Shown in pieces: positions 23,373-33,691 of a stretch of DNA of 64,000 nt. The notes below the pieces were generated by a model. That model was not told the DNA's origin. It made no database searches and was given only the letters and a program-made list of their open reading frames with translations. The position numbers and the translations under genes were made by a program. Numbering within the stretch: the stretch's first letter is position 1; each line of letters opens with the position of its first letter. This DNA comes from Whitmania pigra (Eukaryota; Annelida; Clitellata; Hirudinida; Haemopidae). Location of the stretch: positions 845,001 through 909,000 of the forward strand of contig JAJTWR010000332.1 of the NCBI GenBank assembly GCA_021613335.1, in the 5' to 3' direction.

Positions 23373-24723
23373 ATGGATTCTTCGGCGATCGGTAGGATTC
23401 AATTACAAATTAAGTTTATAATTGGTCAATTACTTTTGGATATATGATGTACGTTATTACTTAACTAATAAATAAATAAATAAGTTGAACAATTATTAAC
23501 AGATTTATTCTATAAATGAAAGATTGTGTAGCGAGGATATTGAAGAATGAAGGCCTTTAAAACATTAAGTCTGCAGCTAAATCTAACTGATAGAGCCTTT
23601 TATAGATATCTTCTTGTGATTTTAAGCACTACACGATCGAGTCATCACTGGCAAGAGATCAAAGGACAAATATCTGAGCAAGAGCCGAAGTGATGAAGCC
23701 CGCGCCAACAACAGATCATCAAGTCAGTTCAGATCAAGCCTCCTACTTTAGCGATTAACTGTTGAATTTAAACTAAATTCGATTGATTTGTTACATTTAA
23801 GCAGTTAACTCGAAATTTAATTCAATTTATCAAGTTATCGTATAACCCTTAATTAAATATAAACGAACGGATCAAATTATCGAATTCTATGACTTTTAGG
23901 CCGCAAAAGCAAGAAATACCATCACTACAGCCACAAGAAACATCGCCCACACTTCGAGGTAAATGATCGAGAGGAGCACGGGGACTTCATGGAAGAAATC
24001 ACTCCGAGGTACAACAAGTACCAGTCCAAACATTACGGAAGCTTTTCCAGGCATCTCATCTCTGCTGAACCTCCTCAGCAATGTGAGGAAGTTCCGACAT
24101 TGCAGCGTCTGAGAGAGAAAATAGATGCCATTCGTCTGATGGATCCTTATTACAAGACCAAACTGACTCAAAACGAACTGGACAACTTTTTTAACAGCAA
24201 GGATTCCATTGAGAAGAAACATCATCACGGTGACGGCCACCCACTCAAGTACAGCATAGACGTGGATAAGGCTTCAAAAACAGACGTAGGAGGTCGTTCT
24301 CCCAAGGCGGCAACCCCGAAACGTTCGTCGGAAAATTTGAAATCGTCGAAAGATAAATTTTCCGAGGACAGACGAAGGAGCAAGACCGAACAAGGCCATC
24401 TTCAGGGCCAGCCTCAAGGGCACTCGACTTCAAGGCGAACCTCGAAACAGTATAAAGACGGTGAGATGAAGGAACCCCGTAAAAGTCAGGAAGTGGAGTG
24501 CAAGAAAAATCGCGAAGGTTACTGCGAACCGGAACAGGACCATCCTTCTGGAATGTCGTTCACTCAGTTCAGGAATTTCCTCATGCACAGCACCTGCAAT
24601 GAGATTGGTTCTGCTAAGAAATCATCTGTTCAGCTCTGCTCTGAATATTGTCCAGATGGCTGTAAAAGAGTAATTTGCGATGATGAGGATGAGGACGACG
24701 ACGACGAGTGCGAAGATTTTTGA
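23373..24723 (+). CDS. Basic/acidic low-complexity protein C with HPSG motif (function unknown)
   Basis: Two exons join in frame: a 19-nt coding mini-exon 23373-23391 (MDSSAI plus one base, donor gtagga) and 23900-24723 (acceptor acttttag), giving 280 residues. The frame from 23900 runs unbroken into the ATG at 23989, which supports the upstream exon. The N-terminus is His/Lys-rich (SKKYHHYSHKKHRPHF), followed by LMDPYYKTKLTQNELDNFF, a Ser/Arg/Lys/Gln-rich middle, then DHPSGMSFTQFRNFLMHSTC, a Cys cluster (CSEYCPDGCKRVIC) and an Asp/Glu-rich acidic tail. The HPSG-x-SF-x-x-F motif matches two sites in gene A, and both genes also have a DPYY segment. Family unknown; relationship to gene A is an inference. 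Confidence 0.75.
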
Positions 24724-26112
24724 AGAAACTCATGATGACAATCTTTTGCAATCCGTGCGCATTGAACAATAAGCCACCCTGCAAACTATGATTTAGTTGT
24801 ATTCTAAGAATCGAATGAAAACAAGTTTAATAATTTTATTTTCTCATTAAACTCATTCAAATTTTCCCAATACAGTTCTCTCCCCATAGTATAAAATTTC
24901 TCTGTCACCAGTAAAGCCTCACTTCGAATAGCTGGTTTAATAGTCTTAAAATTAGTTATTAGTTTAAAATTAGTCTTTTCATCAAGCCCAATTAATTGGG
25001 AACTGTTTACCCGAAATTGACAAGTTACACATCGGCGCAAATCTTCCGAAAACTTTTAACAGTATTTAAGAAGACTAGGAAGAAGAGATGAACAGCAGTA
25101 ATCTTAAAAATGATGAGAACAACAAGTAGAACAAACATGCCCAATGAGTTGTCCAGACTGCACCGCCAGAAATCTATACAAATGAGGAGGTGATTAAAAA
25201 ATGCATTCACATTTTATTGTACAAGGCACTCAATAAATCAGCTAAATAAAAATAATTCAAAAACGTTTACTTGACTAGAGTTCTGGAACGAGAACATAAA
25301 TTTTGGAACAAAAAGTTGAAAACACATCTATCGATCCTCTAATATTATGAAGTGGCTTGATTTCCAACTAATTAATTTATTTGTTATTGGCTAAGACGCC
25401 CTCCTTGTAAACACATCTTTATTGATCCAGGGATCACTTAGATTTCTGAGAGATTAAGAATTTTTACGACTGGAACGAGAACATAAATTTTGGAACAAAA
25501 AGTTGAAAACACATCTATCGATCCTCTAATATTATGAAGTGGCTTGATTTCCAACTAATTAATTTATTTGTTATTGGCTAAGACGCCCTCCTTGTAAACA
25601 CATCTTTATTGATCCTTTATTGATCCTTTATTTACGCACTTTAATAACGGAATGTTCTTTGGAAATCTGGATATTTCGTTGTTTTCCCAGAAGGTATCCT
25701 TAGGAAAGATCTCCCAAGACTGTGCGATAAACCACTCCTCATCCTGTTAACTAGAATTTTCGTAGAAGGCGCTACACGAATGAAAGACTCCCACAAATCG
25801 TCTGACGTAAACCAACACAACATAACCATGATCGGTGAAAAATCTAGCAATTGGATATAAAAACCGAAACGTCATCAAAATGAAAATACTGAAATGAAAA
25901 TGAAACGATAAAAACATTCAATGAAGAAGTTGCTGCTTCATAAACAACTATAAATATAGTTTGTTACAGATTCAAATAATGACAATGGTTTGTAATGGAC
26001 AATAAACAGACGTGTCCGTAGGAAGCATGACTGCTTTGGCTATTTCGATAAGGACGATGTATTTAAGCGTAAGATTTCTTTGGAAATTCTGAATGTATCA
26101 TAACCGGACAAC
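24724..26112. other. Intergenic with direct duplication
   Basis: No supported gene. The short minus-strand frames here lack any recognisable motif. It contains the exact 146-bp direct duplication at 25283-25428 and 25470-25615. Confidence 0.5.
25283..25615. repeat. Exact 146-bp direct duplication with 41-bp spacer
   Basis: Copies at 25283-25428 and 25470-25615 look identical; both start ctggaacgagaacataaatt and end catctttattgatcc. A shorter repeat of the last bases (tttattgatcc) follows the second copy. The identity suggests a recent local duplication. Confidence 0.9.
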
Positions 26113-26865
26113 ATGGGAGTTGAGGAAAATCGATTGCTCGGAGTCATGCTCACGAAGCTCGATGGCCTTCTCTTGTTTTCTTCAATCTTTCAACAAACAT
26201 TTTCTAAGGACAATCGGAACAATAACTCAAAATCAGCGACAAAATCTTCTAAAGCCACTACATCTAAGAAATCGGCTCCTCAATCGAAATCTCCAGGTAG
26301 CGCAGGAACACCCAAGGCTCCTTCTAAAGGAACACCCACAGGTTCTACAGGTGCCGTTACAAAAGCCCCCACTCCACCTGCTAAAGGAGGTGTAAAGAAA
26401 CCAGGCTCTCAAGGCAGCGATACAAGTGCAGCAAAGAAAGAAGAAGACAGACCAAAAGAGGACGATAAACCAGAAGATGAAAAAAGATCTAGAGAAGAAG
26501 AGGTAAGATCTAAACATGATGAACCTACAGACAAAAGGTCAGCGGATAGACAAGCAGACAGTAAAAGAACAGAGAGGCAGGTAGAGGAGAAACCTGACGA
26601 TAAACCTGCCAAGCCATCCTTTTGCACTCATACTCCAAAGAAAAAATCAATTGTTTTGAGTGAATGTGCTCCCCAAGCTCATGCGTACGATTTAGTTGTT
26701 CAGAAAATTTTCAAAGGGAACGACTTAAAAAAAAGTGCTGAATTTGATTGCACTTGTGCCAGCAACTGCGAGAAAATGCTGATTCCAAAGGAAGCCGAGC
26801 CGGAAAAAAAGGATGAGCCAGATGAATTTTTCAAACGTTTGACGAGTGGAGGCAGGTGTCCTTGA
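26113..26865 (+). CDS. Low-complexity protein D with conserved CAP/Cys C-terminal domain
   Basis: A single-exon frame of 250 residues from the ATG at 26113. Family not recognised. The N-terminus (LLGVMLTKLDGLLLFSSIF) is mildly hydrophobic, followed by Lys/Ser/Thr/Pro repeats (about residues 35-110) and a Lys/Glu/Asp/Arg-rich middle. The last 80 or so residues are a compact domain: SFCTHTPKKK, CAPQAHAYDLVVQKIFK, CTCASNC, and a final DEFFKRLTSGGRCP. The same order of motifs closes gene E (29564-30472), so the two are paralogous. The spacing of Cys residues could suit disulphides or metal binding, but nothing shows which. Position: plus strand, between gene C and a small spliced gene. Confidence 0.75.
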   Translation: MGVEENRLLGVMLTKLDGLLLFSSIFQQTFSKDNRNNNSKSATKSSKATTSKKSAPQSKSPGSAGTPKAPSKGTPTGSTGAVTKAPTPPAKGGVKKPGSQGSDTSAAKKEEDRPKEDDKPEDEKRSREEEVRSKHDEPTDKRSADRQADSKRTERQVEEKPDDKPAKPSFCTHTPKKKSIVLSECAPQAHAYDLVVQKIFKGNDLKKSAEFDCTCASNCEKMLIPKEAEPEKKDEPDEFFKRLTSGGRCP

Positions 26866-27299
26866 GCGTTGGAATGCGAGAGGAAGAAAATATCTGGCTT
26901 AGTTTGGCGCCGAAGTTTCCGTTATTAATATTTATATTAAGTATTAAATTTAAATATTGATTAAATTATATATATATATTATGCAAAATATTAATTAAAT
27001 CATAGACATTTTTGAAATCATTTTTGAATAATAAATCTGATAAATTATATGGATTTACTTTAATAATAAATCGTATACATTGTCTAAAACAGATCATGTA
27101 TATTGTAATGGTTCAAAATTTACTTTGTACCCACACGACATGTCCAAAAATAACATAATATCTGCCAGCTGGCTTTTAATTTGCAGAACGGAAAAATAAA
27201 AATATGTGATGAGATTTATCATAAAAACATAAATAAACATAAACAAATATTATAAACATCCTTAATTAATTTTGTTCTTATGTTAATAAATAGGACCAA
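26866..27299. other. Intergenic, AT-rich
   Basis: No supported gene. It contains long AT runs (atatatat near 26970) and several AATAAA-like hexamers near 27030-27070 that could end gene D transcripts. Confidence 0.4.
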
Positions 27300-28691
27300 A
27301 TGAATGTTATCCTCGAGGACTTCTCTCGTTTGTAAATATGTGGTGTTATCAAGGAAATGCCAAATTCAGGCCTTTGGTATCTTTTGGTAAGGCTCCGTTA
27401 GGGGTCGAAATCCTAGCCTTGAGTACTGTGTGCAAGGGTGACCCGTCAAAATAGCCCAGCGACAAAATAGCCCCGTCAAAACATCCCCGTCAATGTATCT
27501 TTATAAAAAAAAATATTTATATGAGTTGATACATCAACCTATAACTTATTTCAAATTTGATTAAATGAAATGAGTTTTATGTTTTGATGGTGCTATTTTG
27601 ACGGGGCTATTTTGTCGCCGGGCTATTATGACGGGGTGCCGTGTGCAAGTGTGGAACCCTCATTTGAGAAAGGATGTAGAAGGGTTGGAAAGAGTACAAA
27701 AAAAGGAGACCAGGATGATAGAAGGTTTTGGAAAGTTGAGTTACGAGGAAAGATTAAGTAGATGTAAATTAACTACTCTGGAAAAGAGAAGAAATAGAGA
27801 GGACCTCATCGAGGTCTTCAAAATTTTATCAGGAAGGGCAGGCATTTTGCCTGAACAGTTTTTCGAAGCCGCAAAAAGTGCTTCTACTAGAGGGCACGAT
27901 TGTAAATTATGTAGGAAGGCTTCGGGATACTTAAAAAATAATTATTTCAGGACAAGGGTGGTTTCGTTATAGAATAGTTACGGAAACCATCCATGCTGAC
28001 ACAGTAGATAAATTTAAGATTTAAGTAAATTCGGTTATTAGGACTAAAAAGAGTGGTTATTACACAGATCCAGGTCTTCTTAACCACTATAAATAATTGT
28101 TATGTTAAACCTCTTTCGATTATAGCGGTTGTTATGGCAATGTCAAAATCTTAGAAGCTACTTTAGCAAGAAGCCGTGATGAGCATGTACCTTTCCACCA
28201 GGCTATTGGTAGGACTTGCAGAGATGATTGCTAAACAAACTGCAATTGGTTTCAGCAACATCAAAACTTCATTTTTAAAGTTATAAATTTTTTGTTTTGT
28301 TTTGTTTTTTTTTGTGTTGAAATATTTCAAAAAGAACAAAACATTTTGAAATAAAACAATTGAAATATTTCACGCTCACATCTCTAGTCATCTATAACAG
28401 CCCTCAGCAAGTGGAGGGAGGGAATCTTTCAAAAGCGGACAAAGGAAGGGTTATTGCTTTTGTTGAATCCGCAATTCAAAATAGGTAATTTTTAAATTTT
28501 ATTTCCATTTGTAAAATTCGCAAAAACTTTGGAAATAGTTAAAAAAAAAGACGTGCCTTAAATTAAGGAAAACATTTTCGTACTAATCTATGGCGGATGG
28601 AACTAAATAAATCACCAATTGTCAAAGAGAATTTACTATTGGTTACAAATTTTACAGATCGGCTTCATCCGGATTTTTATTGGAGCAATAA
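27300..28691 (+). CDS. Small four-exon gene X, 81 residues (function unknown)
   Basis: Four exons join with matching phases: 27300-27331 (MNVILEDFSR, donor gtaaat), 28126-28208 (acceptor cgattatag; contains GCYGNVKILEATLARSRDEH), 28388-28484 (acceptor ctctag; contains GGNLSKADKGRVIAFVESAI) and 28658-28691 (acceptor tttacag; SASSGFLLEQ then TAA). The last three exons are the best supported; the first is chosen because it has an ATG and the right phase (2). I do not recognise the family. The protein is not low-complexity, unlike its neighbours. Intron 1 is occupied by a LINE 3' fragment with a nested MITE. No stop codon interrupts the joined frame. Confidence 0.5.
27405..28105 (+). mobile_element. 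LINE reverse-transcriptase C-terminal fragment (5'-truncated), interrupted by a MITE
   Basis: Joined across the MITE, the frame reads LEYCVQVWNPHL, then KDVEGLERVQKKETRMIEGF, LSYEERLSRCKLTTLEKRR, NREDLIEVFKILSG and FFEAAKSASTRGHDCKL, ending at 27972. This is the familiar region C-terminal to the RT fingers/thumb in many animal LINEs. It is from a family different from the element in NDOR1. The 3' tail (about 28045-28105) includes an inverted pair agtggtta / ttaaccact and taaataattg. Only the 3' end is present, as expected for 5'-truncated insertions. Confidence 0.7.
27437..27640. mobile_element. 204-bp MITE with terminal inverted repeats and 9-bp target duplication
   Basis: The ends are inverted repeats of about 50 bases: left ggtgacccgtcaaaatagcc, right reverse complement ggcaccccgtcataatagcc, each continuing through gcgacaaaatagccccgtca. 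It is flanked by a perfect 9-bp duplication, gtgtgcaag, at 27428-27436 and 27641-27649. Removing one duplication and the MITE restores the LINE reading frame (CVQVW). No transposase lies inside. A 9-bp duplication suits Mutator-like elements and 8 bp would suit hAT; the family is not proven. Confidence 0.9.
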
Positions 28692-28814
28692 AATTGCTTA
28701 TTTATTAAAATAAATTTATACGAAATATTGTTATGCAAATTGCGGATGTCTGCAAAAGATATCAAAATCGGCAAGCAAATTTTTGAACTGATCAATTGTA
28801 AGTTTGTTTAACAC

Positions 28815-28968
28815 AGAATTGTAATACAGGAGGGTGCAAAAGTAGGTATGCAGTGATAAAATGGGAAAACATGTACATATTATTCACTGCATTTATTATG
28901 CAAACAAAACGAATGTTACATAAACTACTGTATACCAACTTTTGCACCCCTCCTGTATTACAATTTTG
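28815..28968. mobile_element. Palindromic MITE-like element
   Basis: The left arm 28817-28858 (attgtaatacaggagggtgc, then aaaagtaggtatgcagt) is the inverted complement of the right arm 28925-28967 (ctgtataccaacttttgcac, then ccctcctgtattacaat). The roughly 40-bp arms differ by only a few bases around a 65-bp centre. The TACAGGAGGG ends and TA context suggest a Tc1/mariner-type non-autonomous element, an inference. Confidence 0.8.
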
Positions 28969-29563
28969 TAACGTAAGCAAAGGGAGTCACTTCAGATAAC
29001 TTCAGAGCATATTGATTTAAACAGGATTGATTGAAACAATGCCTATTTATAATATATCGGTTTTAATTTTGAAAGAATGCATTTTTTTTATTTTCTGGAT
29101 GATGATGTAAACTGAATTCACGGAACTCTGAATTCTGAATTTTTAGTTTCCAAATAACCCCCTTTCGTTCTGATTTATTTAAAATAAAAATATTAAATTT
29201 TTTTAAAGTTTGTTGTAGTTGCGATTCATTTTCAGCTCGTCGTAATCATCAATTTGTGACGTTAAATAACAACCCCCCAAGATCACAACACTTCTCGTAA
29301 AAACCCTAATCAAGAATAAATAAATAAAAATTTAGAGAATAATAATAACTAAAAAGGATTTACAAATTGAAAACAATTGCTTATAATTTTACCGAAAAAC
29401 TCTCCTAATTTACAATTGCTTTTAGGCCTGTAATCTGCATTTTGTTACTGATGATTGTCTTAAAACGATATGCTGCTATCCAACTGGCGATATCTTAAGC
29501 CCCTTTCCAATACAGCACCTGTTAATAAGCGTTTCCAAGTTTGAAAGCGAAACAAACAAGACA
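28969..29563. other. Intergenic upstream of gene E
   Basis: AT-rich, with no supported coding sequence. It presumably holds the promoter and 5' UTR of the gene starting at 29564. Confidence 0.4.
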
Positions 29564-30472
29564 ATGGAAAGGCTTACTGGCGCCAGCAACGAAGATTTAA
29601 CAGTAGCTAATGTCTCTAAAAGTCAATTAACTGTCGCTCCTCGGAGATCAAAAATCAACTGGAATAACAATCGTCCAGCGTCGGCTTCTCCTAAAGGAAG
29701 TCCGAAGGGCAATAAAGGGGATAAAAAAAGCATCAAATCAACCGACAGCAAGAAAAGCAAAAAATTAGAAAAATCGGATTCTAAGGCGGACAAAGGAGCT
29801 AAAAAGGGGGACAAGAAAGGTGGTAAGAAGGGTGGCGACAAAAAGGGAGGAGACAAAAAAGGAGGAGACAAAAAGGGAGGAGACAAAAAAGGAGGAGAAA
29901 AAAAAGGAGGAGACAAAAAAGGAGGAGACAAAAAGGGCGATAAGAAGAGTGACAAGAAAGGTGACAAAAAACCTGGCGACAAAAAAGCAGGCGACAAGAA
30001 GGGCGATAAGAAAAGCGATAAGAAGTCTGACAAAAAAGGCTCAAAGAAAGGTTCCTCCAGTCCTTCCAAGGATGATATCAAGAGTCCACCTCCAGAAGCA
30101 GCTCCAGCAGCTGAAGAGGAAAAAAAGAAGTCAAAAGCTAAGCCAGTCGAACAAATCGAAGAACTCGAAGAAGAACGTCCGAAACCAAAAAGAATCAATT
30201 TTTGCAAAAGAAGAGCAACCAAATCGGAAGATAAGATCAATCCATGCGCGCCTCATTGGACAACCTACTACGAAATCGTCTTAAAGGCATTCAAAGATCT
30301 TGAGGAGACCGACAGAATGGAAAGACTGCGATGCAACTGCGTTGCCCACACTACGGTCATGTTGAAACCCAAACCAGAGGAATTTAAGGACGATCCTTCA
30401 GAACTTCTCTTTCGACGTATGCAAGGAGAAGGCTGCGAGAGAGGACAGCCTAGAGGAAAAGGCAAAGCCTAG
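29564..30472 (+). CDS. Lys-Gly-Asp repeat protein E with conserved CAP/Cys C-terminal domain
   Basis: A single-exon frame of 302 residues from the ATG at 29564. Residues about 60-165 are extremely Lys-rich, dominated by a GGDKK/GDKK unit repeated more than a dozen times (29790-30040; 15-bp and 12-bp DNA repeats). After an acidic linker, the C-terminal domain reads INFCKRRATKSEDKINPCAP, YYEIVLKAFKDLEE, RCNCVAH, VMLKPKPEEF and LLFRRMQGEGCERG, matching the order of gene D (CAP-x6-Y-D/E-x-V-x-K-x-F-K, C-x-C, LFRRM/FFKRL, GC/RC). Function unknown; the basic repeat could bind nucleic acid or microtubules, a guess from composition. A polyadenylation signal AATAAA lies near 30543. Confidence 0.78.
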   Translation: MERLTGASNEDLTVANVSKSQLTVAPRRSKINWNNNRPASASPKGSPKGNKGDKKSIKSTDSKKSKKLEKSDSKADKGAKKGDKKGGKKGGDKKGGDKKGGDKKGGDKKGGEKKGGDKKGGDKKGDKKSDKKGDKKPGDKKAGDKKGDKKSDKKSDKKGSKKGSSSPSKDDIKSPPPEAAPAAEEEKKKSKAKPVEQIEELEEERPKPKRINFCKRRATKSEDKINPCAPHWTTYYEIVLKAFKDLEETDRMERLRCNCVAHTTVMLKPKPEEFKDDPSELLFRRMQGEGCERGQPRGKGKA

Positions 30473-31207
30473 AAAACTGATGACGAGGTCCATGACCTTG
30501 GAGTAATAACCTTTTTTTAATTTTCAATCTAAACCTTGGATAATAAATGTCTCTTTCATTTGGTGTCTGCAAGTGTTGGATACTATACGCCTAAAGCTTG
30601 TTAAATAGCGGTACTAGAGCAGGCGCGAGTCTAAAACTTTGGGCAGCAATCTTGGCTTATTAATTACAACTGTATTGAGCAAGTCAAATTGGTAATCATT
30701 CTCTGAAATCATTATTTCAATAAAGATAATGAAAATACTATTTTCCAGAAATATTACTAGTTTAGCGTACCCTAAGGTGGATTACCATGGAAAAGGGAAA
30801 ACTACATAAGATGTTTTGTATGGATATGGAGTGAGTCCCAGGAAAAAAGAACATTTCTATCATTTAATTTAGTATTCAACCATTTAAACCCAACGCAGGA
30901 GGTAATTGTGTCATCAGGTGATTTATTACTTATCTAATTAGTATGTCCTCGTTTCGATATTATCTTCACGTGAAAATTGTTATATAAATGATATTTGCAA
31001 AAAAAAGATTAGCCTTGTAATTAATTTTATTAAACGTCATTTAGATGCATGTTTACATTTCATGATTTGCTGATTGAAAAGATTGATAAGGCTGGGAATG
31101 TCATCAGCGAAAAAACAAAAGCAACACCATTATTGTTAAAAATACATTTTTAAAAAATCGTAAACATAGATAAAGCGAATTTAGATCAATTTAAGTGATC
31201 TGACAAA
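30473..31207. other. Intergenic between genes E and F
   Basis: It includes the gene E 3' UTR with AATAAA near 30543. No further feature is supported. Confidence 0.4.
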
Positions 31208-32567
31208 ATGTTTAACGATAGTTTTAACAAAGCCATGGCGACTGCTCACTACAAAGAAAATTTTCTTGAAATGGCGGATTATTTCAGGCGTACGAAATGT
31301 ATGTTCAAGATTCAATATCAAATTTATGCATCTGATATGTACCTAAAATTAATTTAAGCTAGCTTAAGATATTCCAACTTAATTAAGCAAGAATGTTGAG
31401 CTATTTTTCTGAGTTTTACTTTTTATCCACAAGAGTTTGATGACTCTAAATTTTCTAAGTTTTAATTTAGAATTTTATTAAAATTGAATGCTACCCAAAT
31501 TTATTAAACTTTATTTTGTCAATAAATTCAAAGCTAAAGCTTAAAGTTATAGATATTTGCAATCTTTAAATAACTTATATCCATTGCAGTGAACATTTTG
31601 CTCGTTTTCAGCGGGTGAGACGGTAACAAGAAATGAAGAAGATTTCTATGAAAGAGAACACAGGTGCTTCAAATACGTGCCCAAACTTATTGAGCAAATG
31701 GTCCAAAGACAAGTCTGCAATCCAATGGATTTTGACGATTGTGACGATTGTGACAGCGATGACGAGGCGATATCAGGCGATGAAGATCAGGTAGATTGTG
31801 GATATCAAAATGAAGAAGAGGAGAATCAAAAACAAGATGGGAGAAACGTGATCAAGTTCTACCCTCCAGACACGTGTGATTGTCAAGGTCAACAGCAAAG
31901 GTTTGGACAACCATTCAACTGCCCTCCTCCATTCAGTTTACAAAATGCTAAAAGCAACTTGGGGCAGTTCAATAATTGCAACAAATATGCCGAAAATTCG
32001 CAAACTCTTTCGGGCACGAATTATAGGATGTCTCCTATTGGCGACGCGTTAAGCAATAAGAATAACAGTGCCAAAGATAAAAAGAAGGGTAAAAGTAAGA
32101 AAAAGGAAAAAGGTGGGGACAAAGACAATGATGGGGGTATAGGCCCAGACGTTCCAGGAGAGGGAAGACCAAGAAAATATTTTATTCATCCACCAAGACC
32201 CAAGGGGGGATGCCAACCGACATATGGTTATGACTTTTACTGGACCAGGGGTTACTACGATACACATGCTCCATGTTGGCCAACAAACTTCCCGGGAGAC
32301 TGTTGTCCGGTGACGGTTAAGTGTCCATTTAAACCATGCCCACAGGCAAGATGTACAGGGGGTTGTCTAAACACGCAAGACTATTCTCCACAGGTGAAAA
32401 TGCTCCTTCTGAAGGATAAAATTGCAAACTTCGGTCGTTTGATCGGCTGCGCTACAAAACAACTAACCGAACTTCAAACGAAAATGGATTGCAAAACAGG
32501 TTGCAACAAAAGAGTTTCAGGTAATACATGCCGTCCTAAGGTAAATCGCTGTTGTTCCAGACGTTAA
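31208..32567 (+). CDS. Cys/Asp-rich protein F (function unknown)
   Basis: Two exons join in frame: 31208-31298 (MFNDSFNKAMATAHYKENFL onward, donor gtatgt) and 31612-32567 (acceptor cgttttcag), giving 348 residues. Visible features in order: a helical N-terminus, the acidic Cys cluster FDDCDDCDSDDE, a Lys/Gly-rich stretch (KDKKKGKSKKKEKGGDKDND), an aromatic/Pro/Cys segment (HPPRPKGGCQPTYGYDFYW, CCPVTVKCPFKPCPQARC), then the amphipathic helix LLLKDKIANFGRLIGCATKQ and a Cys/Arg end (NRCCSRR). The closing helix-plus-Cys/Arg pattern resembles that of gene G. Family not recognised. No signal peptide is seen, so a secreted disulphide protein is not favoured. Confidence 0.75.
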
Positions 32568-33542
32568 GACACGCCAAGTTGTGTTACTTCACCATTAACG
32601 TTATTTTTAAAATCAATGTAATTAATTGGTCGGGGTTTTTTTATAACCATTGCTTTTTGACAACTTTTTATAAAAATATCGCATGTTGCTTTAAGTTTGG
32701 TAACATTAAAAATCAACGATGGATAAAATATATCCAAAGCCCGGCAAATATTCCGTATTTATTTTTCAAATTCAATAGAGATTATTTATTAGCGCGATGT
32801 TATTAATGACAAAACCGTTTCCATGTTATTTCCCAATCCATGCCCATCGCTGATCATGCTGGATGACGAATTCTGCTTTATTTTCCGGTAAATGAAGTTA
32901 CTAGAATTAAACACTATCATTACTCTTATAATGGACGCTCATCTGGATAAATTCAAGGAGAACATGGAACAAGGTTGTACTGAGTCCGCTTTCCAAGATA
33001 CATGCACATGACCTTCATGTGATCATGTGGATTTATAATAAATTGGGAAGGAAATAACTGTTACCTCATTTTTTTAAATGAGATATTTAACGTAGTATTA
33101 CTACTCTCATCACTAAAAAGAAGCTTTCAATTATTAAAATACATTTCCTATAATTTTAAAGATTAGGGAATTAGGAAACAGCGCTTGTTGTTAAAGAGTA
33201 AAAGTTTAAGGTATATTAGAAAAATAAACATACAATTTGAAATATTTTACGTATAAAATATATTTTCACAATTTTATTAAATAAAGGCGAGATCGCACGA
33301 TGCTGGCATTAACTCCAATAAAATTAAATAAACCAAACTGCAAAATATTTAAACGCGTCCTTAGCAAGCACAAAATATCGACAATACAACACGGTGAGAA
33401 TGTTTGCTCGTGTTTTCGCGTTTTATTCAACATATGAAGTAGGATACATTGTGAAGTTAAGTGTCTGCAAAAACGGCGCTATTATCTGTTAGGTTATGCT
33501 GGCCAATAAAAGTTATTTCTATGATCGGAAGCTTTAATGAAC

Positions 33543-33691
33543 ATGCAATCGGGTCCAGGAGACATTGCAGTCGTCGAAAGATGCCATAACAAAATGCTTC
33601 CCAGCCGAAGAAATACTTCTGAAACGAATTTAAATTTAAAGAAAAGTTTGGCCAATTTCACTTTAAATTCTCCGTTCAAGGATGAAGAAGG
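33543..33691 (+). CDS. Possible first coding exon (MQSGPGDIAVVER type), orphan
   Basis: An open frame from an ATG reads MQSGPGDIAVVERCHNKMLP and on to LNSPFKDEE, where a plausible donor (gatgaagaag/gtgaag) follows at 33692. Without splicing it stops at 33713 after 56 residues. The end phase (1) would fit the acceptor at 39136 of gene G, which lacks its own upstream ATG, so this may be the missing 5' exon of gene G, with transposons in the roughly 5.4 kb intron. This is only a phase match plus position. Confidence 0.3.

Noticed and set aside
24804..25210. Two overlapping minus-strand frames of 60-78 codons
   Set aside because: Low-complexity hydrophobic/AT-driven sequence with no motif or conserved splice context.
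29623..30240. 205-codon minus-strand FLSPPFLSPP repeat frame
   Set aside because: Shadow of the GGDKK repeat of gene E; no start context or family motif.
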